From Myxococcota bacterium (GTDB taxonomy: Bacteria; Myxococcota_A; UBA9042; DTJE01): 50,236 bases of DNA. The notes below the pieces were generated by a model that saw only the letters and a list, made by a program, of their open reading frames with translations, was not told where the DNA came from and searched no databases. Made by a program: the position numbers and the translations under genes. The stretch spans positions 1-50,236 of the forward strand of contig JAGOKF010000021.1 of the NCBI GenBank assembly GCA_017994695.1. Reading direction: 5' to 3'. Below, one piece after another: positions 22,751-32,029 of the stretch; within the stretch, counting starts at the first letter, position 1; each line of letters opens with the position of its first letter.

Positions 22751-25678
22751 ATGAGACGCGGAAACGTCTTCTGGATCTTGCTGGTTCTGACCGGGGCGCT
22801 GCTGCCCCTGGGCATCTGGGGTCCGGGACTGTGGGATCCCTGGGAGATGAACCATGCCTTCGTGGCCAGGCGAATGGCCGAGGCCCCCCGCGTGCTCGTG
22901 GCCTCCGGGTCCCCGGCGACGGGACTCCAGGCGATCCAGGCTTCCCTGGGGGACGATGTGGTCGCAGAGGCGGTCGGCGGGGGTTCCGGGTCCCTGGAGG
23001 GCCTTCGTCCCCGGCTGTCGGAAAAGGTCTTCGAGGCGGTGGTGATCGACCTGGACACCTCGTCGGCCGGAAGCGGTGACCCCCGGGGCGTGGACTCCCT
23101 GGCCCGGCTGCTGTCGGGCCTGGTGCCGAACAACCGGTCCACCACGTTCCTGCTGGTCTCGGGGACGGGCAAGGTGCGCCCCGAGGAGGTGCGGGAGGCG
23201 CTTCTGGCCCGGCTCGAGGAGTCCGGGGAAGGGGATTCGGATCCGGAGGAGGTGTCGTCGAGGACCGTGGCGGTGGCCGATCCGGAATCCCTTCCCGACG
23301 CGATCCGGAACGCGGTCCGGGGCCACTCCCTGGTGGCCCAGTTCAAGGCCCAGGGCCAGACCCGCTTCGCGCCGCCCCTGGAGCCCTGGCTGACCAGCCT
23401 CTCCCTCCGGGCCTTCGGCCTGACGGAGTTCGCGGCCAGGCTGCCTGCCGCCGCGATGACCGTGCTGCTGGTGGTGCTGCTGGGACTGGCGGTCCGGAAG
23501 GCCCACGGGGACCGCACCGGGATGCTGGTGCTGGTGGCGCTGGCGTCGGCTCCGGCCCTCCTGCTGGCGGGGCGCACGGTGAACGGGATGACTGCCACGG
23601 CCCTCTGGACCGTGGTCGGCGGCCTTGCCACGGTCCGGATCGCCCGGGGGGACCGGGGCCTTGCCTCCTGGGCAGGATTGGGGATCGCCGCGATCCTGCT
23701 CTGGCTCTCGGGGGGCATGTTCGCGGTGGTGACGCTGGCCGCCGCGGTGACCGCCCTGCCGGTGGCGACCCTTTCCCGGGATCGGCGCCTGTGGGCCGTC
23801 GCCGGATCCGTGGCCCTCCTGGCTGCGGTCCTGGCCCTTTGGACCTTCCTGTCCGACTCCCCCTTCTTCCGGCAGATGCGCTTCACCCGGGCGCTCTGGT
23901 CCACGGGATTGAAGGACGAGGCCCGGAACTTCGACCTGGCATTCCGCTGGATCGGCTTCGGCCTGTTCCCCTGGTCGGCGCTGCTGCCGCTGGCCGTGGC
24001 GTCGGCGGTCCAGGGCGTTCGGAAGGGACGGGAGGACCGCCTGGTGGCGCTGCTGTTCGCCGCGGCTCCGTGGCTGGCCATGGCGGTGGGGATCCGCCCC
24101 TTCCAGCAGGTGGGGATCTCCTGGGTGCCCGGTGCGATCCTGCTCGTCGTCCTCTACCTGCAGGACCTGGAGGACGACCCGCTGGAGTCCCGGCTGCTGG
24201 CCTTTCTCTCCCTGGGCCTGTTCCTGGTCATGTGGAAGGACCTCTCCCGATCGGTCCAGCCCCTGGTGGATTTCCTGGCCACGGACCCGCCCTTCGCGGC
24301 GCCCGGCAAGGGCGATCTGGCCTTTCCGGAGGGTCTGGGCCTTCCGGCCGCGGGGAAGTTCTTCGCCTTGCTGGGGGGCCTCGCCCTGCTGGTCCACGGG
24401 GGCCGCCTGGTCGGCGCGGCGAGGACGCTGCCGTCCCTGCTGTCCCGGGGGCGCACCTTCCGGGTGATCCTGGTCGTGATGGCCGGCCTGATCGCGGCGG
24501 ACCTGGCCATCTTCCTGGCCTTGAAGTGGCCCGCGCTGGTGTCCGGGGACGAGGACGTCCAGAGGGGAGCGATCCTGGTCCGGGTGTTCCTCACCGGGCC
24601 GGACATCCTGGCTCTCTACCTGGTGACCCTGGCCCTGGTGGCGGCGCGGTACGGGGAGTCCCTGTACCGCTTCAAGGCCAGGATCCTGGGCGAGGCACGA
24701 CTGTCCCGGATGGCCCGGGGCGTGCTGGCCCTGGAAACTCCGAGGGTGTTCGGCACCTGGATCGCGGTGGCCTCCGCCGGGCTGGCAACGGTGCTGGCCG
24801 CCTTCGTGGTCCCGACGCTCTCCTGGCATCTCTCCCAGAAGCATCTTGTCGAGACCTGGCAGGAGTCCAGCAGCCGGGCTCCGGGGGAACTGTTCCGCCA
24901 CGGGGTCTTCTCGGCCAAGGGGACCGAGGACAGCAACTTCTACACCTCCCAGGTCCCCGAACTGGCCACCCGGGCCCAGTTGCTGGATCGGCTGAAGGAC
25001 TCCTCCCGGCGAACGGCCGTGCTGCTCCCGAAGAACCAGTGGAGCGAGATCCTGTCGGCCTTCCGGGCGGCCAACGGGGGGCGGTTCCTGCCGCTGCTGG
25101 ACGACCGGTCCTCGCGGTACGTGCTGGCGGCCTCCTCCCTGGCCCCCGGGGACCAGGATCGGGACTGGATCGCGGCGATCACGATGGACTTCCCGAGGTT
25201 CGAGGCCCTGCCCAACGTCCAGAGGACCTCGGTGAACTTCGACGATCGCATCGAGGTGGTGGGGTGGTCGGTGGAACCCCCGGCGGTCCGACGGGGCGGC
25301 ACCGCGGTGCTCAGGACCTGGTTCCGGGTGCTGAACAAGGTGGACGCCTCCTACCGGATCTTCCTCCACGTGGACCGGGTGGGGTCGTCCTCGCGGATCC
25401 ACGGGGATCACTGGGTGGCGAACCTGGCCCGGGAGAACGAGGACCAGACGTCCTGCGTGGGCTGCTACGCCACCACCCACTGGCTGAAGGGGGACGTGGT
25501 GATGGACCGCTACGAGATCGAGGTCCCCATCGGGTCCCCGTCGGGCCCCTACGACATCTGGATGGGCTTCTACAACCCCGGCGGCGACAAGCGCCTCCCG
25601 GTGAAATCCTTCGACAAGGAGAAGGTGCGCCACGATGGGCAGAACCGGGTGCGGCTGGGGAGCCTGACCGTGGAGTGA
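22751..25678 (+). CDS. GT-C family (ArnT/PMT-like) membrane glycosyltransferase with an inserted domain
   Basis: 975 residues. TM1 is at about 5-22, followed by the GT-C acidic motif GLWDPWEMNHAFVARRMAE. In ArnT-like enzymes the next conserved element follows soon after; here about 150 residues intervene before PPLEPWLTSLSLRAFGLTEF (near residue 213). The insert looks like an alpha/beta, receiver-like fold (PRVLVASGSP, then FEAVVIDLDTSS, then STTFLLVSGTG). About ten further TM segments run to ~700, and a C-terminal extracytoplasmic beta-domain contains YRIFLHVDRVG and YDIWMGFYNPGGDKRLPV. It should transfer a sugar from a polyprenyl-phosphate donor; the acceptor is unknown. The start at 22751 gives a clean TM1; the longer upstream frame is antisense to the DUF6178 gene. 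Confidence 0.8.
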   Translation: MRRGNVFWILLVLTGALLPLGIWGPGLWDPWEMNHAFVARRMAEAPRVLVASGSPATGLQAIQASLGDDVVAEAVGGGSGSLEGLRPRLSEKVFEAVVIDLDTSSAGSGDPRGVDSLARLLSGLVPNNRSTTFLLVSGTGKVRPEEVREALLARLEESGEGDSDPEEVSSRTVAVADPESLPDAIRNAVRGHSLVAQFKAQGQTRFAPPLEPWLTSLSLRAFGLTEFAARLPAAAMTVLLVVLLGLAVRKAHGDRTGMLVLVALASAPALLLAGRTVNGMTATALWTVVGGLATVRIARGDRGLASWAGLGIAAILLWLSGGMFAVVTLAAAVTALPVATLSRDRRLWAVAGSVALLAAVLALWTFLSDSPFFRQMRFTRALWSTGLKDEARNFDLAFRWIGFGLFPWSALLPLAVASAVQGVRKGREDRLVALLFAAAPWLAMAVGIRPFQQVGISWVPGAILLVVLYLQDLEDDPLESRLLAFLSLGLFLVMWKDLSRSVQPLVDFLATDPPFAAPGKGDLAFPEGLGLPAAGKFFALLGGLALLVHGGRLVGAARTLPSLLSRGRTFRVILVVMAGLIAADLAIFLALKWPALVSGDEDVQRGAILVRVFLTGPDILALYLVTLALVAARYGESLYRFKARILGEARLSRMARGVLALETPRVFGTWIAVASAGLATVLAAFVVPTLSWHLSQKHLVETWQESSSRAPGELFRHGVFSAKGTEDSNFYTSQVPELATRAQLLDRLKDSSRRTAVLLPKNQWSEILSAFRAANGGRFLPLLDDRSSRYVLAASSLAPGDQDRDWIAAITMDFPRFEALPNVQRTSVNFDDRIEVVGWSVEPPAVRRGGTAVLRTWFRVLNKVDASYRIFLHVDRVGSSSRIHGDHWVANLARENEDQTSCVGCYATTHWLKGDVVMDRYEIEVPIGSPSGPYDIWMGFYNPGGDKRLPVKSFDKEKVRHDGQNRVRLGSLTVE

Positions 25679-25703
25679 ACCGGCCCGCCGGGCAGGAGGC
25701 CCG

Positions 25704-26663
25704 ATGCCCGATTCGGTGGACGGCGTTCCCTTCGTGCTGCTGAAGGTCACGGTGCTGCTGCTGGGGGCGGCGGTCGGATCCTTCGCCAACGTCCTGGTCC
25801 ATCGGATCCCCGCCGGCCTGTCCATCGTCCGCCCTGCTTCGGCCTGCCCCCGCTGCGGGCACCCGATCCGCTGGCACGACAACATCCCCGTGCTGGGATG
25901 GCTGCTGCTGCTCGGTCGGTGCCGGGACTGCAAGGCGCCCATCTCCCTCCGGTATCCTCTGGTGGAACTGGTCACCGCCATGCTGTCGCTGGCCTGCCTC
26001 TACCTGGCGGTGCTCCGGGGGGGCGGCGTTCCCGGGGTGGGAGGCCTGTTCGCGCTCTGGTTCTTTCCCTTCGCCTTCGTGGTGCTGCTGGTGGTGCTGG
26101 CGTTCATCGACCTGGACCACTGGGTGCTGCCCCATTCACTGACGGTTCCCGGCATCGCGCTGGGGTTCGTGCAGGCGCTGCTCTTCGGGGATTTCCCCGG
26201 CATTCCCGCATGGTGGGAATCCCTGGCGGCCGCCGCGGTAGGCGCCCTGCCGGTGGTGATCCTGATGGAGGTCTGGGTCCGCTGCACCGGGAGGGAGGGG
26301 ATGGGATTCGGCGACGCGATGCTGATGGCCATGGCGGGGGCGAACCTGGGTCTGGCGGCGATCCCCTTCCTGTTCCTGGCGGCCTCGGTCCAGGGGATCC
26401 TGGTCTCGGTGCCCCTGGTGGCGACTGCCCGGTGGCGCCCGGTGCCTCCCTGGGACGGGGAGGGAGGGCCGGAAGGACGGCCCGGCGGCGCCGGGACGGA
26501 CCAGGCGCTCGCTCCCGGTGGTCAGGATCCGGGTCCGGTTCCGGAACCCCGGAAGGGGGGACTGGGCCAGGTGGCCGTTCCGTTCGGCCCCTTCATCGTG
26601 CTGGCGGCGCTGGAGTGGATCTTCTTCAGGGATGCGCTGCGGGCGTGGCTGCTGCCGTTCTAA
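25704..26663 (+). CDS. pilD: Prepilin peptidase / N-methyltransferase (type IV pilus or type II secretion)
   Basis: 319 residues with GCAGGAGG before the ATG. TM1 (VLLLGAAVGSFANVLVHR) is followed by the zinc-binding cytoplasmic loop with Cys48, Cys51, Cys73 and Cys76 (CPRCG and CRDC). The peptidase aspartates are Asp136/Asp138 in FIDLDHWVLP and Asp204 in GMGFGDAML, matching the GxGD aspartic protease family. It cleaves leader peptides of prepilins and methylates the new N-terminus at the inner membrane. A Pro/Gly-rich cytoplasmic insert of ~50 residues precedes the last TM. No pilin or assembly gene lies nearby. Confidence 0.95.
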   Translation: MPDSVDGVPFVLLKVTVLLLGAAVGSFANVLVHRIPAGLSIVRPASACPRCGHPIRWHDNIPVLGWLLLLGRCRDCKAPISLRYPLVELVTAMLSLACLYLAVLRGGGVPGVGGLFALWFFPFAFVVLLVVLAFIDLDHWVLPHSLTVPGIALGFVQALLFGDFPGIPAWWESLAAAAVGALPVVILMEVWVRCTGREGMGFGDAMLMAMAGANLGLAAIPFLFLAASVQGILVSVPLVATARWRPVPPWDGEGGPEGRPGGAGTDQALAPGGQDPGPVPEPRKGGLGQVAVPFGPFIVLAALEWIFFRDALRAWLLPF

Positions 26664-26688
26664 ACCGGTCCGGCCGGGTGCGGGCGTT

Positions 26689-28302
26689 CTAGCGGTTTTC
26701 CATCACGGCGATCTGGACGTCGAGTTCGTCCACCCAGTAGCCCGCTCCCTTCCGCTCGCTGTCGGCCTTCCGGAGCGCCTTCAACTCCGGGACGGCCGAG
26801 CGGTCGCCAAGGCGGAACACCGCCAGCAGGATGAACCGGCGCAGGTCCACGGCCTTGCCCGGGTCCACCTTCGGGTAGGTCTCCAGCAGGGCCTTCACGG
26901 CCTTGGCGGCCGCATCGCCCGTCAGCGTGGTCATCAGCAGGGCGGCCTTCTCGGCGGCGATCACGTCCTCGCCCTGGAGGAAGCCGATCAGGCAGTCCAC
27001 GTCCCCGGCCTGGCACTGGTCCAGCACCCTTGCCATGCTCCGGTACTCCTGGGCCTCCGGGGAATCCCCCTGGAACCGCTCCTTCACCAGGCTGCTCTTC
27101 TCGGCCTTCATGCGGGCCTTCCAGGCGGGATAGCGGGCCCAGTCCATGCCCAGGATCAGGGGTTTCACCATCGGGGCGCGGAAGGTTTCGGCCTTGGAAT
27201 TCCCGAAGATCTGCAGCGCGGCGTCCAGGCCCACGAAACCCGGCAGCAGGCACAGGGCCGTGGCCGTGTCCAGGCGCTGCTTCGCGTCGTTGTCGGGATT
27301 CTCGATGACGTCCTTCAGGGTCGGGATGATCTCCCGGGTCCCCACCTTCCACAGGCCCATCATGGCCATCGTGATCCGGTTCTGCTGGGCGATCTGCCAG
27401 GTCCGGGTGACCCGGTCATCGACGCCGACCGGGGGGCTCAGGGGCTTCGCCAGGCTTGCCGCCAGCACCGGGGCGGCCGCCGGGTCGCCCAGGTCGCCGG
27501 CCACCTGCACCATCTCGGGGCCGTCGGTCCATTGCCAGTCGTAGAGCCCCTGACTCTTGGCCAGGGCCCCGATCTCGTCCAGCAGGCTCCCGGCGGCGTT
27601 GCGGTCGCCCGTCAGCACCGCCAGCAGAGGGGTCACCACGGGCTTGCCGACCCGGGCGAGGGCCTTGCGGACCCAGACGTAGATCGACTCGCCCCGGCTG
27701 GACCGGAGGAACAGGGACCGGATCAGCAGCGGGACGGCCTTCTCGGACCGGATCTCCCCCAGCTGGGTCGCCGCCAGGGCGTTCACCGCGATTCCCTGCT
27801 TGTTGGGATTGTCCCGGAGCAGGGCGATGAAGAGGTCCTCGTCGGCCTTCAGGTTGGCCTGGTCCAGTTTCACCAGGGCCTTCAGGGCGTTTTCGCGGGC
27901 CGGGTAGGCGAAGTCCTTGGTGAGGATCTCCACCAGGGCCGGCCGGAGGTCCGCGATGGCGAAGTCCTCGGCCACCGTGGCCGCCTGCACCGCGGCCTCG
28001 GGATCCGCCAGGGCCTTCTTCAGCAGGGACACCGACTCGGCCGGTGCGTGGATCTGCCGGACGCTCTCCAGGATCAGGTCCTTGTAGGGACTCGTCGGGA
28101 AGACCTCCTCGAGGGCCGCCAGGCTCTCCTTGCAGTGGAGGTCGCCCAGGCTCTTGATGGCGGCCTTGCCCTTCACGGGACTCCGCAGCAGCCTCTGCCA
28201 GCCCTTGCAGGTGGTTGGCGTCCCCTTGGTGCAACCCGCCAGGCCAACCACCAGAAGACCCGCCAACATGCCGGCCAAACATCGCGCCGTGTGCCTGCCC
28301 AT
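26689..28302 (-). CDS. HEAT-repeat-like lipoprotein
   Basis: 537 residues. The start is the ATG at 28302 after GGGGGAGG; an upstream frame to 28362 adds 20 residues before the signal peptide and is rejected. The signal ends in the lipobox LAGC. The mature protein is nearly all helix pairs of HEAT type (SLAALEEVFPTSPYKDLILE, AVQAATVAEDFAIADLRPAL, EKAVPLLIRSLFLRS), about 13-14 repeats, forming a solenoid suited to protein binding in the periplasm or at the outer membrane. Function unknown. It is divergent from another, shorter HEAT-like lipoprotein at 28431. Confidence 0.85.
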   Translation of the reverse strand: MGRHTARCLAGMLAGLLVVGLAGCTKGTPTTCKGWQRLLRSPVKGKAAIKSLGDLHCKESLAALEEVFPTSPYKDLILESVRQIHAPAESVSLLKKALADPEAAVQAATVAEDFAIADLRPALVEILTKDFAYPARENALKALVKLDQANLKADEDLFIALLRDNPNKQGIAVNALAATQLGEIRSEKAVPLLIRSLFLRSSRGESIYVWVRKALARVGKPVVTPLLAVLTGDRNAAGSLLDEIGALAKSQGLYDWQWTDGPEMVQVAGDLGDPAAAPVLAASLAKPLSPPVGVDDRVTRTWQIAQQNRITMAMMGLWKVGTREIIPTLKDVIENPDNDAKQRLDTATALCLLPGFVGLDAALQIFGNSKAETFRAPMVKPLILGMDWARYPAWKARMKAEKSSLVKERFQGDSPEAQEYRSMARVLDQCQAGDVDCLIGFLQGEDVIAAEKAALLMTTLTGDAAAKAVKALLETYPKVDPGKAVDLRRFILLAVFRLGDRSAVPELKALRKADSERKGAGYWVDELDVQIAVMENR

Positions 28303-28348
28303 CCCTGTTCCTCCCCCTGAAACCTTGTTCGGAAAGCACCCCGAGGCG

Positions 28349-28378
28349 AGTATAGTCAGCACTGGAAGCGCGGGTCAA
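28349..28378 (-). promoter_or_regulatory. Promoter of the HEAT-repeat lipoprotein gene
   Basis: On the minus strand TTGACC (28378-28373), 18-base spacer, TATACT (28354-28349), 47 bases before the ATG at 28302. Confidence 0.6.
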
Positions 28379-28430
28379 GAATCGAGATCCGCGTGCCCTG
28401 AGAACGTGGCAGCGAACGGCGAGGTGGACC

Positions 28431-28991
28431 GTGAATCGTCCCGCGTGGTGGTGCCTGATGTTGTGGATTGCATGTGGAGGCACCCGGGGGACGCCTTCGG
28501 CATCGGCCACCGTGGAGGACCTGGTCTGGGGCGGCACGGACTGCCGGAAGGGCGGGGAATGCGCCTCGGGGGTCTGCACCGGGGGCACCTGCGTGGGATA
28601 TCTCGGGGCCTCCACCGAGGAGGTCCGGGAGGCCATCGGGCCGCTCCTCTCGGCGGCCGCGGCCCGGGGGCAAGGGGAGGAGGTCCGGCAGGCCCTGGAG
28701 GAGGTCCTGTCGGGCGCCGGGTCCGACGAGTTCATCCGGGCAAGGGCGGCAGACGCCTTCCGGTGGCTGCCTCCGGCCACGGGACCGGGGATGCTGGAGG
28801 GCCTGGAAGGGGACCCCTCGGAACCGGTGCGGTTCTTTGCGGCCCGTGCCCGCCATGTCCGGGGAGATCCCGCCGCGGGCCGGATCCTGCGGGAATTCCT
28901 GCGGCATCCCTCGGAGGCGGTCCGGCTGCTGGCGGGCCGGGCACTGGAGACCCGCAAGGGCCCGGAGGGTCACGGCCCGATCAACCAGTAG
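28431..28991 (+). CDS. Small HEAT-like lipoprotein
   Basis: 186 residues from a GTG at 28431 (GCGAGGTGG upstream). The lipobox is WIAC-G. A short Cys-rich segment (GTDCRKGGECASGVCTGGTC) follows, similar to the Dickkopf/MopE-like Cys motifs of the lipoprotein at 3525. Residues ~60-180 are HEAT-like helix pairs (AADAFRWLPPATGPGMLEGL, AVRLLAGRAL). It is divergent from the larger HEAT lipoprotein and may be functionally paired with it. Its end overlaps the convergent zincin gene by 22 bases. Confidence 0.75.
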   Translation: MNRPAWWCLMLWIACGGTRGTPSASATVEDLVWGGTDCRKGGECASGVCTGGTCVGYLGASTEEVREAIGPLLSAAAARGQGEEVRQALEEVLSGAGSDEFIRARAADAFRWLPPATGPGMLEGLEGDPSEPVRFFAARARHVRGDPAAGRILREFLRHPSEAVRLLAGRALETRKGPEGHGPINQ

Positions 28992-31852
28992 AACGTGTTG
29001 CCTCCCCGGGGTCCGAAACCCCGGCCATACCCCAGCCGGAGGGACCCGTCGAACCACTGCAGCAGGTGGAAGGACAGGGCGATCTCGACTCCCAGGCAGG
29101 CCCCCGGTTCCGGCCGATCCCCGATCCGCCAGGCCGATCCCAGGTCCGAGAACAGGGTGGCCCAGATCCGCCGGGCGGCGAGGGGGAAGGTCCCCGTGCC
29201 GCGGTGGATCGACCAGAGAGGCACCTGGTAGGAGAGGGTCCACAGGGTCATCGCGTCGCCGACCCACCAGGTGTCGGGGTAGCCCCGCAGCCACCGGCCG
29301 GTCCAGGGCTGCCGCAGCCACAGGGCGCTCCAGGGGTTCTGTTCCGGGGTGCCGCCCAGGGAGTAGCGGGATCTCCGGTCCGGGTCCCCGCCGGCGACCG
29401 CTCCGCTCCCCTGGACGGAAAGCACCTGGTCTCCGGGCCAGGGCATCGGCAGGAAGCCGTCGAGGTACCCCCAGAGGCTCCATGCGAGTCCCCCGTCGGA
29501 TCGTTGTAGGGGATGGCGGATCGTCGCGACGAGTCCCTCCCGGTGTCCCCGGGCGGTCCCGACCGAGTGGGCGAAGGAGGCGGTTTCGTCGTGGTGGAAC
29601 CCCAGGGTGACCCGCCCCTCCGGGGAGTCCCGGGGCCAGCGGGGCGGCGAGGACGCTGGTTCCGACGGATCGGGTCGGGGGTTGGCCTGGTGGAACGTCA
29701 CGGCCCATCCGGCCTCGATCCCGAAGGAACGGTCCCGGAGGGGCAGGGGCAGGGAGGCCTGGAGGCCGATGCGCCATTCCCGGCGCCAGAACGGAAGCCA
29801 CCGGTCGTCCTGGACGGCCCAGGACCGATCCGTCCAGGTGGAGAAGTCCAGTGCGAGGGAGGGCCAGGTTCCGTCGTAGCGCAGTGCGGCCGTGACCGTC
29901 GGCCTGCCCCGGACGGGGTCCGCGTCGAACCCCGCCTGCCAGCCCAGGTGACCCAGGGCGTCCCATCCCTGGATCGAGGCCCCCAGGCGGAAGGTCCCGC
30001 CGGATTCCCATGCCAGTTCCGGGACCAGGGCCCGGGGACGCACCGAGGGCCACGGGGAGTAGGGGCGGAGACCTCCGGGTTCGGGTGGCGGGTCCGCCGG
30101 GCCGGGGTCGGGAAGGGGACCTGGGCACCGGTCGTCCTCGCTTTCGGGGTCCTCGGGCCATCCCGGGTCGTCGTCCAGGTCCGCGACCGCCAGGTCCCAG
30201 CCCCGGGAGGACCACGTGGTGAAGGCGACCTGGCGGCCGTCGGGCCGGATCGCCGGGTGCCGGACGCCCCCCAGCACGCGGGTCAGGCGCCGCCGGCGGC
30301 CCGACTCGAGGTCCAGCAGGAACAGGTCGTCGATGCCCCCCGCATCGCGGACGAACACCAGGGACCGGCCGTCGGGCATCGCAACGGGATTGCGGTCCCG
30401 GCAGCCGTCGTCGGTGATCCGTTCCGGGGGCAGCCGGCCATCCGGAGCAAGGCGCCAGAGGTCCCAGCGGCCCTCCCGCAACGCCGGGAAGACCACGGCC
30501 CCGTCCCCGAGGACCGTGCCCGCTCCCAGGTCGTCGAAGGTCCCGAAGGGAACCGGGGCGACCGTGGTCCCGTCGGGGTCCCGGCGCACCAGGGCCACCT
30601 CGCCGGCCCGGGTGGCGACATGCCACAGGCCGCCGCCGGTCCCGGGGAAGAGGTCCCGGGCCCGGGCCTGGCGGGTGAGACGGAGGCTGCCGCCGTCGTG
30701 GCGATGCAGGAACAGGTCGCCGTAGGAGGAGTAGAGACGGTGGGGAACCCGGTGGGTCGTCACCAGACCATCCTCCTGGATCGCCAGCCGACCGCAGCCC
30801 CCCTGGCAGGGGAAGCGGGGGACCTCCCGGCCGGTCCGGAGGTCCCGTTCCACCACGGCCGGGTCCCGGTGGCCGTCGGAACGAACGTACCACAGGACGT
30901 TTCCGTCGGGCCGGTAGAGGGGCCAGGCCACGGATTCCGCATTCCGGGTGAGGACGGTTCCCTCGGCGAGTCCCTGGGCGGTTCTCCGATCCCGGACCTC
31001 CCGGGCGTGGCGCACCACCTCCTCCCGGAACTCGCGGTAGAGATCCCCGAAATCGGATCCCAGCGTGCGACGGGCCACGGTGTTCATCGCGAACGGGACG
31101 ATCCGGCGGCCGTACTCCCGGAGGAAGGCCACCAGCGCCTCGGGCCCGACCCGGCGGTCCAGGAAGGAGAGAAAGGCCCCGCCATAGACGTAGAAGGCTC
31201 CTCCCCGGGGCGGGTCCTCGGGGGCGACCGTGAGTCCCGAGAGGGTCAGGAACCTCCCCTCCAGTGCGGCCATTCGGAGGATGCGCTCGAAGTCGGTGCC
31301 GCCGGCCCGGCCCCGCCCCGGGGAGCGGCTCTCGATCCAGGTGGCCCACCCCTCGATCCACCAGGGGGGGGAGGCGCCGTTGGGCAGAAGGCTCTTCCCC
31401 AGCAGGCGGTTGACGATTCGGGGAACGCCTCCCACGGCGTCCATGTGCACCACGTGCACCAGTTCGTGGAGCACGAGCGTTCTGTGGTAGTTGCCGAAGA
31501 CCGACAGCTCCGAGTCCGGTCCGGGGGGGGCAGCCCAGAGGACCATGTGGTCGTAGGGCCAGACCCGGGTGAAGCCGTTGGAATCGTCCCCGGCGTCCTC
31601 CAGCACGATTTCCAGTTCCTGGGAGGGGACCAGGCCGAGCGTCTCCCGGAGGTGGTCCAGGGCCCACCGGGCGTCCTCGTGGATCCTCCGGGCCAGGGGG
31701 CCCGCGGGGTCGTGGTAGTGGATCCGGAGGCCGGGGGAGAAGAGGGTGCTCCAGCGCCTTCCGGGGTCGTCACCGGCCAGGGCCCACCGGGGCAGCGCCA
31801 GCAGCCCCCATGCCAACCACCACGCCCAGCGGCGACCGGGGCGAGTCCTCAT
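28970..31852 (-). CDS. Secreted zincin metalloprotease-like / TolB-propeller / beta-barrel protein
   Basis: 960 residues. A signal peptide (to about Ala26) precedes a gluzincin-like domain: HEXXH at His129-Glu130-His133 (LHELVHVVH) and the third ligand Glu167 in WWIEGWATW. From about residue 310 come WD40/TolB-like beta-propeller strands (WPLYRPDGNVLWYVRSDGHR, NPVAMPDGRSLVFVRDAGGI, HPAIRPDGRQVAFTTW). The last ~350 residues alternate aromatic and polar residues like an outer-membrane beta-barrel. The three-part layout suggests an outer-membrane-anchored peptidase or assembly factor; the substrate is unknown. The ATG at 31852 starts a good signal sequence. It overlaps the convergent small HEAT lipoprotein gene by 22 bases. 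Confidence 0.83.
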   Translation of the reverse strand: MRTRPGRRWAWWLAWGLLALPRWALAGDDPGRRWSTLFSPGLRIHYHDPAGPLARRIHEDARWALDHLRETLGLVPSQELEIVLEDAGDDSNGFTRVWPYDHMVLWAAPPGPDSELSVFGNYHRTLVLHELVHVVHMDAVGGVPRIVNRLLGKSLLPNGASPPWWIEGWATWIESRSPGRGRAGGTDFERILRMAALEGRFLTLSGLTVAPEDPPRGGAFYVYGGAFLSFLDRRVGPEALVAFLREYGRRIVPFAMNTVARRTLGSDFGDLYREFREEVVRHAREVRDRRTAQGLAEGTVLTRNAESVAWPLYRPDGNVLWYVRSDGHRDPAVVERDLRTGREVPRFPCQGGCGRLAIQEDGLVTTHRVPHRLYSSYGDLFLHRHDGGSLRLTRQARARDLFPGTGGGLWHVATRAGEVALVRRDPDGTTVAPVPFGTFDDLGAGTVLGDGAVVFPALREGRWDLWRLAPDGRLPPERITDDGCRDRNPVAMPDGRSLVFVRDAGGIDDLFLLDLESGRRRRLTRVLGGVRHPAIRPDGRQVAFTTWSSRGWDLAVADLDDDPGWPEDPESEDDRCPGPLPDPGPADPPPEPGGLRPYSPWPSVRPRALVPELAWESGGTFRLGASIQGWDALGHLGWQAGFDADPVRGRPTVTAALRYDGTWPSLALDFSTWTDRSWAVQDDRWLPFWRREWRIGLQASLPLPLRDRSFGIEAGWAVTFHQANPRPDPSEPASSPPRWPRDSPEGRVTLGFHHDETASFAHSVGTARGHREGLVATIRHPLQRSDGGLAWSLWGYLDGFLPMPWPGDQVLSVQGSGAVAGGDPDRRSRYSLGGTPEQNPWSALWLRQPWTGRWLRGYPDTWWVGDAMTLWTLSYQVPLWSIHRGTGTFPLAARRIWATLFSDLGSAWRIGDRPEPGACLGVEIALSFHLLQWFDGSLRLGYGRGFGPRGGNTFYWLIGP

Positions 31853-32029
31853 GGGACGGAGGATAGCACTTCCTTGGCCGCCTCCCGAACCGCCCCGTCC
31901 TGTCGGCGGCGATGTCGGGTGCCGGATCGGGGCATCCCGTCGCGGTCTTCATCCGGGCCTTCGCCCTTGCGATGCCCGCAGCGGGACGGGAACCCGCGTG
32001 GAGGGAGCGGGGCTGGGTTTCCCGGGATT

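Noticed and set aside
22556-25981. A 1141-residue minus-strand open frame opposite the GT-C transferase
   Set aside because: Gln/Arg/His/Pro-rich shadow without motif; the plus strand encodes a coherent membrane enzyme.
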